Source: Apostichopus japonicus
Taxonomy: Eukaryota > Echinodermata > Holothuroidea > Aspidochirotida > Stichopodidae
Length of the DNA: 64,000 nucleotides
Assembly: GCF_037975245.1 (NCBI RefSeq)
Contig: NC_092567.1
Span: 8,308,714-8,372,713 of the forward strand
Direction: 5' to 3'
In this document: piece by piece, positions 24,801-39,300 of the stretch
How positions within the stretch are numbered: the first letter of the stretch is position 1
Layout of the letters: each line of letters opens with the position of its first letter
Made by a program: the position numbers and the translations under genes
Notes under the pieces: generated by a model
Told to the model about the DNA's origin: nothing
What the model saw: the letters and a program-made list of their open reading frames with translations, nothing else
Database searches by the model: none

Positions 24801-27800
24801 AGTTATTCCATTGCTCACAGATACACAAGCTTATGCTAAAATGACTCAATAATTGCAGGTTCATTCATTTTATTGCAAGGCGCTTTATTTTAAAGTTGAA
24901 TAATTTTTGGAAATTTATCCATAAAGAAAACAAAAGGCAAAATTTGGTAACATGTTTGCAATCCTATGGATAAGACTATTAATTGGTCAGCACACTTTCT
25001 AATTAGATACTTTTAACGTTTTTTGGTGCAGCAGGCCAATGAAGTTGTTCATCTTTGTATGAACACCAAATTTCTAATTCTATTACTTTGAAGTCAAGCA
25101 AAGTTAGGCCTAATTACTGGTCTAGATTGCTTTTTTCAAACTATCTGTATACCAGTGTGAAGCAGAGGCTGCTCTATTACATAAATGTTAGTGTTTTTGC
25201 TTTCACAACTTTCCCAGTAACTTCATTTCCAATTTTGCCAATATACAGCAACATGATGCACCCCTCCCCCTCCCTACCCAAACACACTGTTATAACAGAA
25301 TTACTGAATTACACAATAACTTTAAGAACAGAAAAATCATACAAATGCATTAAAGATTACAGATGACATAACATGCTAAGTGATTGTCATATTGTGTTGT
25401 ATGATCTTCTGTGATAGAATCATAAACTGTTGCTTGTCATAGTGCAATAGTCAATACCTAGCATTATTCATGGCATATTTAATATGATGGGATAGGTGGA
25501 ACTTGTCATAAATTACATAATATCCACTCAACCTGGAGGCTGTGATAATTGAAAGCCTTCATTAGCATTATATGCTCACACAGTGACAGGAATGAAAGTG
25601 CTGCATCATGAAAAAATGGATGCTAATGACCATTAAAAATTGGTCAGATTTGAGAGATTAGAGATGTACTTGGCATCAGAATTTCATCCTCTTGAAACCT
25701 ACAATTATGATACAATTTGTAGAGATGATGCTACAATTAGAGAAATACTGAACAAAAGAGGTCTCACAGAATCCCTGAGTCTAAGACACAAACTTTAGCA
25801 GTATTCTAACTAGATTGTTTATATGTTATGTCTTGTTTTAACAGTGATTTGAATTGAAGGGAGTTGGGGGGGGGGGTGCTGGATGATAGACTTTCCGGTG
25901 GGGAAATTTCCCTTGAGGGATCATCTGATACGTCATGGAGTAAAAATATTAAAATACCACTTTCATTTTCATGGAGGAGGGGAGGAGGGGGCAGGGGTGG
26001 GTGGGTAAGAATCAGTTGGTGGACCATACAATCATTACCCTGCTCATGTTAACTGTACACATTTCTTCCAAGAGCTGTAATCCGGATATGGTAAAGCCCT
26101 AAAAAGGCTGGTCTCAGGACTGAATAATTCCAGTTTACCTGATGATGAGAAAAAAAAACTGCATTTGGTGATCAATTATAATGTTATTATTCAGGTAAAT
26201 TTTCATCATCGGGTCTGCAAGTAGCAGCATTCTACCATGTAGCATTGTCAAACACAGAACACAGCTGATATAAACATATGGTATGCAGCAAAATGCTACT
26301 GCAGTTTCAAAATAAATCACTCAGTTATAATTATAATAACAATGTAAAGAAACTAATGCAACCAGAATACAAATATATACTGTAGACTGTACAAGATGAG
26401 TTCAAGGTCTCATAATGCTTCCCAAAGTGTGTATACAGCTCACCTACAGTAATACCAAGCTAATTGAAATATAAAGAAACATTAACTTAAAATTGAGACA
26501 AGCATGGAATCTTCAATACAAACTTTAGGCAATAACACTGGACTGTCTATAGGTTGATGAATTTGTAGGATTTCTGAAATGATGACATTGTACTCTAATT
26601 GATTGAGTTAAAGTACATATTTTTCTATCTGCAGACTTTGACATATATACTGTTATTTCATAACATGTTGTTCGGTGCAGTCCTGTTGTGAGAGGGTGAG
26701 GGTTGGGTGGAGGCTACAGTTGTACGTCAGCTAAGTGCCCAGTGAAATATGTGATAAAGATTGATATACTTTAAACTTTGGATAAACAAAGACTTAAAAA
26801 AAGTGGATCTGGTGACACAACTGTGCATTTAACTGTGCCTGGCTCTCAATGTCACTGGTTTTGTGTACACCTTACTTGAATAATGCTTCTTTAGCCTTAC
26901 AAGATGTGATTGTGAATCTAAGAACTGGTGTGTGACAGTTTATCAGTAGTTTGGAGAAAAATATCAAAGAAGTAAATTAGATACAAACCCAACCATAATC
27001 TTCAGCTGATATGAAAGACACCTTTGAGATGAATACCAAAGGTGGAGGTGATTTGCATTTTACTGTCCAATTACATTTCAAATCATATTTCCAATATATA
27101 TGTAAGCAAATGCTTAAAACAGTCATCTCTACTGTACTACAGTAAATAAACATCATAACAAACAAAGTACATTAAAGTTCAAGATTATATCCATAGTTGT
27201 GTGACCTTTGTGTGACCTACCTAAATTAATCAAGGTTTCTTGTTTTTGTTTGATGGAGTGTTCATTACAAATACCTCTAACTCAAAGCTCAGCGATACAG
27301 ACTGAGTTGACTTCTTTAATGTTTCTACAGCATTATGAAATATCTAAAATGGTATTTCAAGTTTTTGGTTTTAATCTGAAGAAAATAAATATCTAAACAG
27401 AAGACTTATTTGTGGGTAACCCAAACTACTGTACTTTCATACAAACCAACAAGTTGTCTTCCAGTCTTACCACTCTGGGATTGTCAGGAGTTCTAGAGGC
27501 CTTTATTCATTTGAGTCTGGGAGGCAATTTTATTTCAGTTTGACATATTGTAAAATGTACCAGAGGGTGTTTAGGCAGTTAATTGTGTAATGGCAAGCTC
27601 ATTACAACCATACCAAGTACTGGATTAATCCAGCAAGAATCCAATCATGTTATTGTCCTTACTAGGGATTAATTCTGTCAGTTGTATTTTGAGTGGATCA
27701 GTTAAAACTTTATATAAAATTCTTTTAGTGAGAGTGAATGGAGATTAAAGAGTATTCCTTGATCTGCGAGGCTATTCAAAAAGTCTACCTCACATATTTG

Positions 27801-30766
27801 AAACATTATCATTACTGTTCTACACTTACCATTAATGTGATTACCATCACAAGGAGGAAATATCAGCTGATGAACCATTCATCGTCTTTGTCAGCACAGT
27901 ATGAACACTTCCATCAAAAACTGGTAACTACAGGTGGAATAGGTGATCCTCTAATAGCTGGCTTCATAATTAACCTAATGAAGAGAAAAGAAAGTGATGT
28001 GAATGAGATTTAAGTCCTAATTATAGGAGAAATTGAGAATGTCAGTAAGAAAAAGATGTGTGTATGTCTCTGGCCTGTATACATGGACATTCAGCGAAAA
28101 AATCCAGAGGTAGGAAAGTACACTTCAGTTGCCAGTAACCAGGTATTAAGTGTAAAAACAATGAACCAGTTAACCATCAAACTTGAACCGGATTGTCCGT
28201 TGTTAGTGGAAGTGGCATATAAAGGTGTGGTGCAGTGATATAAATGAGCTCCCAAAGGAGAGTCCAACCTCACACGAACCCAACCATGCATGGTTTTGGC
28301 TTGACTGAGAAATATGTGAGATTTCGCACCTCTCTTTCCTATTGAGGACAAAATCTCTTTTGAATTTCCACTCATAAGGAGATAATAATATCTAAGTTAG
28401 TGTGTAGATGTGGTGGATGGGTGTTTTATATTATTTTTCTTCATTTAATGGCACCAGGCCCCTGGAGACTGCATTGCCTACACTGACTTAGTTACACCAC
28501 TCTCTGGGGGTCTCTTTCTATAATTTTTGATCACCAAAGGTTTATAAAGTACCCTGTTCAGCTGGTCAATAGCCATACAATATGGCCAGTTCTACAAATT
28601 TGGCAGATGAAGACACTTGTAACCTTAAAATATTGAGTTAAGAAAGTTTTGAGATGATGAAGTTAAAATTTTGACTAATGAGGTAATACAAAAATGTCAG
28701 AATTTTGACTTTTAAGTCATATCTTGAGATAAGTCAAAATGTTAATATTTGGGACACTTATTTAGTTTTCCTATGTCCCTATTAAGCCACTGTACCAAGT
28801 TGGTGAAGTTAGATCAGTTTGAGACCAATTAGATTTTTTTAAAACCAACTGCAGTGTCTGGCAAAGCAATGTTTAAAAATTAAACAAGCACAAGTGACAA
28901 TTATGTATTCACAGCTACATATATACTCAGATTAGTAGGAAGTATTTCCAATTGTGTTTTCTGTTTATAGTGGCTGGACTTACAAGGGTACTGCAAAGCT
29001 CTCCAAATCTTCAGTATTTTCACATAGTTTCTGGAATCTGCTAGCAATTTTGAGCACTTGAGGACATGTCAGTAATAGAAATACTTAATCTGATTTTACT
29101 CTGTGGAATATATATATCTGAGCCCTAGCTGGGTGCGTCAGAAGAACTCTGTAACATCTCTGAGACTTCTTGTCCTCTTGTATTGAGTTCAAAGTGCATT
29201 CAAATACATGTTAGAGAAAAAAAATGTAATTTCTATGAAGTAAATCTAAGCCCTGGTGGGAGTCCCTGTGGACTTTAGCTGCGACATTTTCACTTTTCAG
29301 ATATTTAATTTTCTCTGATAGTGATTTTGCAGCCCTAGTGGAGCCCATGGGGGGGGGGGCAAGTGCTCACCACCCAAGTGGATGCTTGTATATGATTGAA
29401 TGCCCTCTAAATGTGTTTATTTTAAACAGTATTTAGCTCTCAAATATGCAAGGAAGACATGTTATCATGACATGATATTGATCAAGGGTTGCAGGGGAAT
29501 TTAAATTCCTTAACTATGATTGCTAGCCAACAGTTTGGTGAATCAAGTCACAACAAACCAGATTTACTTCATTCTTACCATTCCTATGGAACTCTGTGCA
29601 TCAAGAAGTGTAGGATACTGAAGAAGCTTGATAGGTTCATAGGTCCTAATCTCCTCTATCCGGTACAGTCTCTGTCTTCATATTCACCAGAGGGTTTCTT
29701 CCTACGGTTGGATTATTACATCATGGAGCTGTTCGAGTCACAGTGACTTCTAAATCAAAAGTGAAACACTAACATGAAATCATTTTAGTTATTCAAAAAT
29801 TTCAGAAGACATCAGACACAAAAGGATACTAACAACAACAAAAAAAACCCTGGTAGCAGTTCCACTTTGATCCAATCATTGATCTTTTTAATTTATTGAT
29901 TATTCAGTATTAAAGTGTTTGGTTTCTAAAGCTTTTTGAACGTTCTTAGGAATTTTTGCATTCAGATAGCAATGTGACACTACAGCAGTCTTTGTGGGCA
30001 ATCAACTTTACATGATAGCTGTAAAAGACCCATACACTTTTAGTAAGTAAATTATGTAAAAGTGAAATTTGATTTGTGATATTGAAGCTGAAGATACGTC
30101 AATAGGAAATGAGCATTACCAGCACAAAGCCTGGATATTCTGGATATGTTCCAATAATGGGTTGTCTTGGGCCAGTAAGGGTGGGTAAAGCACTGCAGTA
30201 TTATGGGTGACACAAACTACAATAATGTTTGCATATGATATGGAATATTGAATCTCAATCTCTGGAAAACCTTGCATTTCATTTGACCTTTACTCACTGA
30301 CAGGTTAGCACTTAAACCCACAACATCCCAGGAGAGGAAACAATTTCAGAGTACTTTAAGTTTGTGACTAAAACCTTTCAGACAGTTGGATGATCTCGCA
30401 AGTGTCGAACACTTCTTTAATAAACTAATATGATCGAAGTATTCTGAGGGAGGAAACCCTCCCCTTCAACTTTTCACCATCTAACACTAGCAGGCTAGCA
30501 TCACCATATTTCAGCTATTCCTACATTGTGCTGGGCATAGGTCACGCTTTATGCTGGCATTGCGGACTATTGAATACATTAACTAAAACCATTGGACTAG
30601 GCCTAAGTTAGGCTGCACTTTTCTTATATGACTAGAGACGACCTAAGCCATAACTTCAACGTTATGATGTCCCTGTCCTTGTAGGTACATAGCCTAACAA
30701 TATGAAAGGAACACAAGACATACGTGGGATTTCTTCTTTGACAATTGCAATATACTCCGTCTGTTT
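21816..30766 (-). CDS. Candidate multi-exon host gene, product unrecognised (partial)
   Basis: I join these minus-strand exons by splice sites and frame: 30724-30766 (weak acceptor), 30120-30165, 28984-29040, 27471-27492 (22-nt microexon, weak acceptor), 23120-23221, 22788-22836 and 21816-21910 (ends in TGA). Donors read GTATGT, GTAATG, GTAAGT, GTAAGA, GTGAGA and GTAAGT. The frame stays open for about 130 codons. The 102-bp exon (VIQFLLYISSKK, then VKLGHITDD) is open in only one frame, and that frame agrees with its neighbours. The exon at 29 kb encodes FQKLCENTEDLESFAVP. Its acceptor is NAGNAG, and only the upstream AG avoids a stop. The 5' end is unresolved: a strong acceptor at 30783 gives a different frame. 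No signal peptide, membrane segment or known domain is seen. The protein would be small and helical. A SINE lies in the last-but-one intron region. Individual exons are more certain than the full chain. Confidence 0.45.
22395..22760 (+). mobile_element. tRNA-derived SINE
   Basis: The head has a pol III A-box-like TGGTCAAGTGG (22408-22418) and a B box GGTTCGAGCCC (22449-22459), spaced as in a tRNA. The body contains TGTGTCCTTGGGCAAGGTGC and CACCCAGGTGTATAAATGGG, words common to the conserved core of SINEs in echinoderms, molluscs and other metazoans. The 3' end runs into an AATAATAATCATAATC tail. Target duplications are not clear. It lies in an intron of the candidate minus-strand gene and opposite to it. 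Confidence 0.85.
23450..23466. repeat. Poly-C tract
   Basis: A run of about 16 C. It is one of roughly twenty G or C homopolymers of nine or more bases in the window. Confidence 0.9.
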
Positions 30767-30950
30767 CTTTCAGTATCACCATCTGAAATATATTGCAATA
30801 TCTTCATATTAGTAAGCCAGTACTGTAGCTTCGGGGAATCACGTTAAACAAACAGAGAAGTACAACCATACAACCGTTCTTCAAACGCTGCTTTACACTG
30901 TGTCGTTGGTTTGTTTAGATTCTGAAGATGAGACTTGTTCAAGTCGTTTC

Positions 30951-30973
30951 CATTGGCTACGAGGGAAATTCCC
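30951..30973 (-). promoter_or_regulatory. kappaB-like site and CCAAT box
   Basis: On the minus strand GGGAATTTCCC (30963-30973) is a perfect 11-bp palindrome fitting the Rel/NF-kB consensus. Six bases downstream is a CCAAT box (30952-30956). Both lie about 200 bp upstream of the first candidate exon of the minus-strand gene. A promoter role is inference from position and motif. Confidence 0.4.
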
Positions 30974-30999
30974 CTCTTTTTCAGATAAATGATCAATTT

Positions 31000-33900
31000 T
31001 CTAGCTGATATTATAGCTAGAGTATTTACAAGATAATAGCAAATTCATTAGATCTAAAAGTGAGAACTTCGACTACATGCTGCAAAACGGTAATTCATCA
31101 TTTGCACCTCGATAATTTTCTGGTAATATTGCTTTCATAGAATACTGTACAGCCGCTTGAAGTGTATACGTGTTATGGGTCGTAGCGTATAGGTCTTATG
31201 GAAAAGATAAAAAAAAAAACTTAGTTATTACACTGCAACTCACCAAATTACAATTTGGACGGCCTCTTGACTATTCACAACAGATCTTCCGAAGTCCAAA
31301 CATAAAAAGGGGTCCGGCACAAAATATATAATGAAAACGCAATATGCAAATCATGAAAACAAATATGATGGTAAAGCACAGCTACAGGTGTACACCCTTC
31401 CCTGCCCCCCCCCCCGACTTAACAAAAACATATTCATAGGCAAAACTGCATGGTGTCTGGAGCCAAGCTGGTTGTCTAATTATGCCTCGGAGTGCACCAA
31501 TTAACATAAATTTTCAAAACAATTTCAGGGGACGGGGCTACTGAGATTTGCCTTCAACAAGCCAACAACTCTGGCATTTCCATAGCAGTGTCAGTTGGGA
31601 GATCCCCCCCCCCCCTTGAAATCCTATACTAAATATGGGGGTCGAGAAGGGGTCCCGTTCCCCTAGTCCTGCGAACCGATTTCAAGTAGTAGATAACATA
31701 TATATATACATCTGCTAATAAAATGTGATGCATGGCTACATGTAGGTAACATGCTATAATGTGTACCTCTTTGTAAGGCATCATTGTATATAGGAATAAT
31801 AAATGGTTGGGCAACATGCCCATCCAATAGTAATTTACGGAATAACTGGACGGGCAAGACTATATTTTCTGATTTTGTATGTAATTATACAATAGTGATT
31901 TTAACATCGCGGTCAGTTCAGTTTTTAAACTTCACACTAGTATGTTTTAGCACAACCTTAAATTTAGACAGATATTATAGTCTAACTACGCCCCAGAATT
32001 GTTTCAATCGGAGGACCAACAATCCCATACATGGAATTGCATTCAACGACTCCACAGCAACACCATCAAAACTTTCGCCACCTATAGTCTGACCATAAAT
32101 GTTCATTCCCCTTCCTAAATTGATCGGGTGAATTTTTGAATGTGAACCCACGTTACAGGGTACTAGACCGTACAGGAGAGTCGATCCGTTTTCAGGATTG
32201 GAGAGGCAAAGTTATCGCTTATGCACTTAATCAGAAATATACACAAATTAGCCACAAGATGTACCTCCTCCTTAATGTTCACATGCTTCCCCATATCTAT
32301 GTAGACATGTGACAAATCACTTGATTGGCGTAGGAAGGGATCAAAAAATGAATGGGTTGGGGAAGTGGTCGGGAGGCATCGTAATTAAGCAAACAATACA
32401 TATTTTGTAATTATTGTGAGCCACATGGAACACTGAAAAATTTCAAAATTTGCATATCAAAATTTTAATTATTTTTTTGCAAAGTTTTGAATATTTCTGG
32501 GAATTTCAACCCTTTTTCAAAATTGAAACCCTTTTCTTGAAAATCAAATTTGTCTTAAAATTGCAATCTGTAATATAACCGAAATTCTCAACATCAAACT
32601 AATTTTTCTAAAATTTAAAACCTCTTCGATTGATTTCGACCTGTTTAATTCCCTTCATGTAACATGTCGATTTCGTTTTGTTTTAAATTGAAACTATAAA
32701 ATGTTGACTTCTCAACTAAAAATATTAGCGTTTTATCTCAAACTTGTACGATTCTCTCGAAATTGCCATTGCATTTTCTCGAAATCAAGATTTCTTTCTT
32801 ATACAAATTTCAACTATTTTATCTCAAAAAATAAACTTTTCTTGATGAGGATGGTGGTAATAAGTAAAAAGAGAGAAAAGGGGGCTACATGAATTGACTA
32901 TTACAATTATTGGTGAAATGTCGACATAGTATTTTGATTTGAGCAATTACGAGGTACGTGAAAGACAAAACATCGTTTGATTGCCTTACACTCTCTTTGC
33001 TGGTGCAAAGATTTAGCTGCATAATCCAGCACTGACATGGAGTGGAATTAATTACAATGGTGGTTGGGTGGAGAGGGATGAAAAATAGTGGTGTAGTTAC
33101 ATTTATTCCAATAATTTCATGATGATCAAGTGATTATTTGTAAAAACAAAAATTTAACTTGACACAGACACGTTTTGTCTGCACGATGTGTCTGCAAGAT
33201 GTGTATGACTGAACAAGGGTGTTCAATTTATGTTATTCCATGTAGGTTTTAATATTCATTAAACATGTACTCCTTCAAATCATTTGAAACAGACGGTATT
33301 CAAACTGTTGTGTTAATTGTATGATTATGCATCCACTCGCAGGTAATAAGGTGGGTGAATGAGTACATAAAATGCTTTTTTGCCCAAATTTTAACCGGTG
33401 GTGCGGGGGGGGGGGTGCACGGGGACTAACACCCTACCGCTTAGGGAGAAATGTCAATGATAGCTTGATCTACTTGATATAGGTTGTGTTGTATTACATA
33501 CTTCCTCGACCCCTTCCTTAATACATACCCAATCGACGTCAGTTTATAAACTGTCTGTTTTCACCGGGTATGTATAACGTTACGTCTCTCGTACATATAT
33601 TTCTATTGGCGCCAAAATGTCTGTTACAAATTTCAAACATCACCCGCGAACAGCTGGAAAACACCTGTATATGCTATTGAATACCTGTTCACCTCTAGTA
33701 TCTCTCACTGACAACGAATGTGTTAGTGTTACATTAGTGGAGCTGCAGAGTACGTATTATATTCGTGGCAGTTGTTTGTTACCATTGACTTGTTGCGTGG
33801 TTATTAAGATGGAATATTTAACGGAGAGGAACCACTGTTAATATAGTTAATACAGTGATCATTGATCAGAGAGATGATTTGACGGTATGGTATAGAGGCT

Positions 33901-36163
33901 ATAGGCTAGGATGTGTACAAAAGGCCAGGCCAAACTTAGGCTATAGGCTAGAGTAGTAATAAAGTTAGGCTACAGTATGTTAGAAATCTCACACATCACC
34001 TGCGAAAAACTAGAATTATACTTTTAACGAGAGGACATGCTTAGCAAATCTGACTTATAAATAATAGAGATCTTAGCCTAGTTGTTGACTGAATATCAGA
34101 AAAGTCCAAGTTAAAACATATTTTAACTCTAAAGGAATTGAATAATATACAATCGAGACACTGATTTTTCTTTAGGGATCTAAAATTAAGCGAAGATAAG
34201 ACCAACGATTAACATTCTAGGTGAGCTGATTCCTATCCTTTACTTCGAAAACAATTACTTCATTCTAGCTAACAAAAAGCATCCATAGACAAACTGTAGA
34301 AACTTTGTGATCCCTTCAAAAATTTTAAATCACAGAAAATGGTTCAACTCAGTTTTAATCGTACATAACATAGGCGTGAATACAAGTCAATCTATAACAT
34401 TCCACAATTATTATTGTAATCACCTAACTTATTAAATCTACCAGGTCGGACGTTTGAGCCACTTGTGTGAGAAACCTGCAGCTTTTTACCGAGCAGGCTA
34501 ACTGAAATAATGTTATTTAATAACTGATTATTAGTTGAAAGACCATACTCTTGTCAATATACCTGACACTTTATGTGAATTATAGCTTTGTTAAATACTG
34601 TATAGGGCCTAGAGCTTTGAGCCTCTATAAAAGGGCTTTCCAATTTAAGTCTTATAATAAGTAAATGAAATACATAGTTATTAAAAAGAAATCTCTCGTC
34701 CATGTCTTTCCAGCAGCAACTAGATCGTGGTGTTCTACTCACAGCTGGTTTGCCTTAATTTTGCCCACTTAATTATAAAAACTGTACGTCATTTCCAAGC
34801 CAACAGACTTATGGCCACATGATATTTAAAAAGTAAAATGGTTTTGAAATTGAAAGTGCGCCACTTATTTTACCCTGCTGCAACACTCAATAGCAGAAGT
34901 TCGCCAGAGCCGTAGCTCTAACATTAAATGTTCCGCTAACTGTTCACACCCGATGAACTCCATAGTAACATAATATATTTCAATGAAGACCCAATCAACC
35001 CGATTAAACTTAAAAGTAATAATTAATTAGTATAATTAAACCCTCAAGGATATGAAGTGTTTTCAGATAACAATATTATTCGTTAAAAAATGTAAAAAGC
35101 GAATGGTACTATTTAATTGGAAGAAACGATAAAGTTAAGAAAGTTAAGATCATAAGCATTACCCAGTTATTTACTGTATCTACAAACACACTACAAATAC
35201 AAAGAACAAAGCTACATTTCGAGATAAAAATCCACTAGAAGTTATGTCACACTCAAACCGTAACTTAGGAATGAATTTAATAACAAAACACCGATGGACA
35301 TCATCATTTATACAAATCGTATTAGAAATAATTATTATTTAAGCAGAATAGTCGGATTTGGATCAACAATTACATAATTTGTATAATTAAATTTGAGTTT
35401 AAGCCTCGTCAACCTTCTCTCTTGAAACTTGAATTTGATCTACCGTACGTCTGCTTCTCTAAATTGCATTTTATTATAAGAAACAACCTATTGATTTAAA
35501 TTTAATTCCTCCAAATCTCCTTAAACTTATTTAAAAAAAACCTGGTATTAGTTAGAGTAGAAGTTTCCTTTTCATGATTCCTATAACATTAAATTACATT
35601 TTCCTTCTGAAAGTTCTAAATAAAAATACAAATAAATTTGATCAATATTTTTCTTCAAAAGATAGATAATCTCAATTATTATTTACCCAATCCTTATAAA
35701 ATTCTCAACCCGTTATTGACATTTGTTTCCTATTAACTAATAAATAAAAATATGTAGCCTCCCTTTCCTATTTTATTAAACCTTACTAGCTATAAAAACT
35801 TTTATGAATAATTTAATTTCAAAACAATAAAACTAACCCTTTAATCCTACATTACCACTTTATTTTTCTCTAATCTAATCTAATTATTCCTGTTTATATT
35901 TGTCTCCCCTTAAAATCAATCCCATATTTCCGTTCCATCAATTTATTTCTTATTACAAATAAACACGACCTAAATGTCTTTGTTTATCACTTTACTTTCC
36001 TTTATTTTCATTTCGTTATTTTTATTATTTATAATATCATAATAATTATTTTAATCCTAACCAAATCCAATCTATTTATCTCTATCTACTCTATTATCAG
36101 TAACTCTATTCTTTCATTCTAGATTCCTATCTCCTGTGTGTATCTAGGCCTCTGCTCTCCTAG
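31000..36163. other. AT-rich non-coding or intronic sequence
   Basis: The region has poly-C runs near 31397 and 31606 and a poly-G run near 33404. It also has a degenerate TTTCTCGAAATT-like low-complexity stretch at about 32440-32830. Several chance frames up to 102 codons occur. I found no exon that connects in frame to the LRR exon at 36164. Confidence 0.4.
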
Positions 36164-36331
36164 AGTTGATGAGTCTGGTCTGAACCTTATCCTTGAGTCT
36201 GGTCTCTCTCTCTCTATCCTGAGTTCTCTCCAGGAGCTGAATATCTATGACAGCAACAGGAGACTAACTAATGAAGAGTTTGCGGCCATCTTGTCTTACT
36301 CCTCACAGTGTACAAGCTTGAAGGAGCTGAC
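36164..36331 (+). CDS. LRR exon of a probable NLR-type gene (partial)
   Basis: The exon is bounded by a pyrimidine-rich acceptor (CTCTGCTCTCCTAG ending 36163) and a consensus donor GTAAGT at 36332. It is 168 bp, or 56 codons, equal to two 28-residue leucine-rich repeats, and both ends are in the same phase (two bases carried over). The translation has the LRR pattern, with LSSLQELNIYDS followed by LTNEEFAAILSYSSQCTSLK. LRR exons in multiples of 84 bp with matching phases are usual in NLR receptors of deuterostomes, intracellular sensors expanded in echinoderms. The next exon in phase is at 44709. The NACHT part of the gene is not in view. Alternative acceptors at 36122 and 36147 are possible. 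Confidence 0.6.
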
Positions 36332-39300
36332 GTAAGTATTCCGGTGTAGATGTTAGAATCATCATAACAGTTAAACAGGGAATTAATTTAATTAATAAAA
36401 GTTGTCGATATTAAACTAACAATAAAGAATATAAAGTCTGTTGTATTTTAATGTCAAGGATTGGATTTATTTAGTTTAGTTGAATTTTTTTAAATAATTA
36501 GGTCATCGTTAAAGGAATTCTGTAGAATATTATGACAAATAAAACAAAATATAATGGATTAATAGGGAATATTTTAAGAGGGTGTTGGTAATAGAGGGGT
36601 AGGGGTGGGTGTCGGTTGTTTAAATGTTCTTTGTTTATGTTAATGTTAACATTTAACTAAATAGGTTTTAGAATTACAGGAATATTTATTCGGATAAAAT
36701 AAGAGATATAGACAAAGAAATTGGATTTTAATAATTCTAGCGAGTGAAATTAATATTATAAAGTAAAGTTTTATAAAGAATAACTGTTAATTTTGACTGA
36801 AACCCCCGAAATAGTTGATTTTCAATTATGTACAATTAATTTAAGAAACAAAAGAGATTGAAAACCGTTATTAATATTAAAGTAGTAAAATAATTGCGAT
36901 GAAAATAACAATAACTTTTAACTTTGTTGTTATAAACTACTCATAATTCTGATCAGATTATGACACTCTAGCAAAGCTGTAATGTATACAAATGAAGCAA
37001 CCAATAAAACAGTTTTAGTTGTCGAAATTTAAAAAACAGTTACGCAAAATAAGTTAACAAATTGAAACAAAATAAAAATTAACTAGAAGGAAATAAATAA
37101 TTGAAATTGAGTTAACTATATAGTTAAAAAAAACATTATTGCAATAAATATAATTAAAGGCAAATCTGTATCTTATAACTTCCAGAGGTTCAAATTTAAT
37201 CAATTTAAAACTACATCAATTTCTTCTCTATAGTTTGAAATACAATGTTATACAAAATAAGTTAAATTAATATTCATGCTTATATTTTAACATAATTATG
37301 AACAATAATTAAAAATTTAACCAAGAGCTTTCAGCTTTGTATAATTCATAACTTTAAACAAAAACTGTTTAATAATTTAATATTCCTCGTATTAATGTTA
37401 CTTCATACTTGATTCGATCATGACGTCCTTAGGTCGTCCTTTACAATGCAGTGTTAATTAATCCTCCCAGACCCCCCCCCACACCCCTAACCAACCCCTC
37501 CTCTCATTCCTCATCTTGCCCTGTTTGGTCTTACATATCAAACCTCGTAAAATTTTCTCCTTTCCGTCCTCACCATTCACAAAATAATCAGTGACAACTT
37601 CAACTTACATCTGACGTGTTACTAAAAAAATAATTCGCACCCGCCCCCCCCCCCCCCCCTTCCCCCTTTCTCTACCGCGCCTCACCCAAATCTCGAAAGA
37701 AAAGAGAAAACTATTTAGTAGTTACATAAATGAAATAAATAAGAAAAGAAAGCTGCTTTACATATGTTATAAGTGAACCACCGCCATTCCAGGAATAACT
37801 AACCGCCGGAAAAATATCACTGGAAATAATACATTTTGGTCTTGCTATAAAAATATATAACACATGTTTATTCTAGACTAATTACCTTACCCCAATCCCA
37901 GTGTGCTCTTGGTTAAGTTTAGTCTCGCCCCTCTGCCCCACTCCCCTTCAGACACCTTACCTGGACCCGCCACCACTCTCCCTTTGACACCACCTCTCCC
38001 TACCCGTCGTACATACTCGTTTTTAGATGGCCCTGGCCCCTTCAAATCCATTCCATGTTTCTATCCGATAACATCATCACCGTTTTAGTACACACAGTAG
38101 GCCTACTTTGCTTCAACAACAGTTTTCTACACAGACGATTGATTCAAACAATTTATTTCTAAAGAAAAATAAGTTAGCAGTAGAGATGACACACCTGGAT
38201 CTCCCGTAAATACCTAATTAGCATAACAATAGATGACCTTACAGTAGGTAGTTGAAGCTAATGAATAGAAAGATAAACGAGCCACGCGTCTATTGTTCAC
38301 CTGGACTGTTGTAACTGTCATACAACGTAACCATGGCAACCGACGATAAGTAGGTCAGTCTGTGTCTAGCAGTGGCTGGGAATAATGCATCTTTTTATTC
38401 AATACGGGTTAGGTATATATCTAACAGCCATCCAGTGATACTGTATGTCATATGCCGTGATATTACGACGTGTTCTCATTATTATTCTTTGTTTATATAT
38501 TTTAAATGAGTAAACTTGATTTCCTTGGTTGTTTAATACATCCCTCACTTGCTCCTCTCCCTAATTCGATAGAAGGATTGTTTTATTTCCCTTTCTTCGT
38601 TTTTTCCCTTTATGTACTTCTCGTTGGTTTATGGAAGTCTGCCTAATTAGCACATAATTGAATAGCCCTTAATATAACTCACATATCTAATATGTGACTA
38701 CAAACATTGGGGGTTCTTAATTGCCTAGTTTTATGGAGAACATTTTTTTTCTGTAAAGTTGATTAAACGTCATCTTGAAAATCTTTTGAGGTTTATACGA
38801 TATGTTCATAAACCCATTAGGACGTATAAAGCTAACAAATAAAATATGCTCCATATAATTTGTCTTTCATTAAGCTGTGAAAAACAGGGAAAAGGGTTAC
38901 TCTTTAATTGATAAACCAATAAATAATATGAAAATCTAACTTTTCGATTTCTTTAAAGTTAGACAGCCATATCTACTGTTTTGTTCTTATCAAATAATAT
39001 CAAGTGGCTGTTAAACGTTTTCGACACACTCATGATCAAAAGTGTAAGCACCAGGTGTTTATAGTGGCATTTTTATAACCAAATATCCATTGAAAGTGTT
39101 TGCTATTACAACCAATAATAGTTTTGTTAAGAATAAATCGTACTGAATATGCGAGATGAAATATTGTTCGTGTTTAGCAGGGAATAAGTAATTCGAAGGT
39201 TCATGTCGCCTTGCCAAATCTGTAATATAGTGGCATACTAACCAAGAAATCTATTAATTTAATATATTTCACAACATTTCTCATCCATAAAACATAAACA

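Noticed and set aside
28091-28375. 94-codon minus-strand frame within the candidate gene region
   Set aside because: I could not find splice sites that join it in frame to the other exons.
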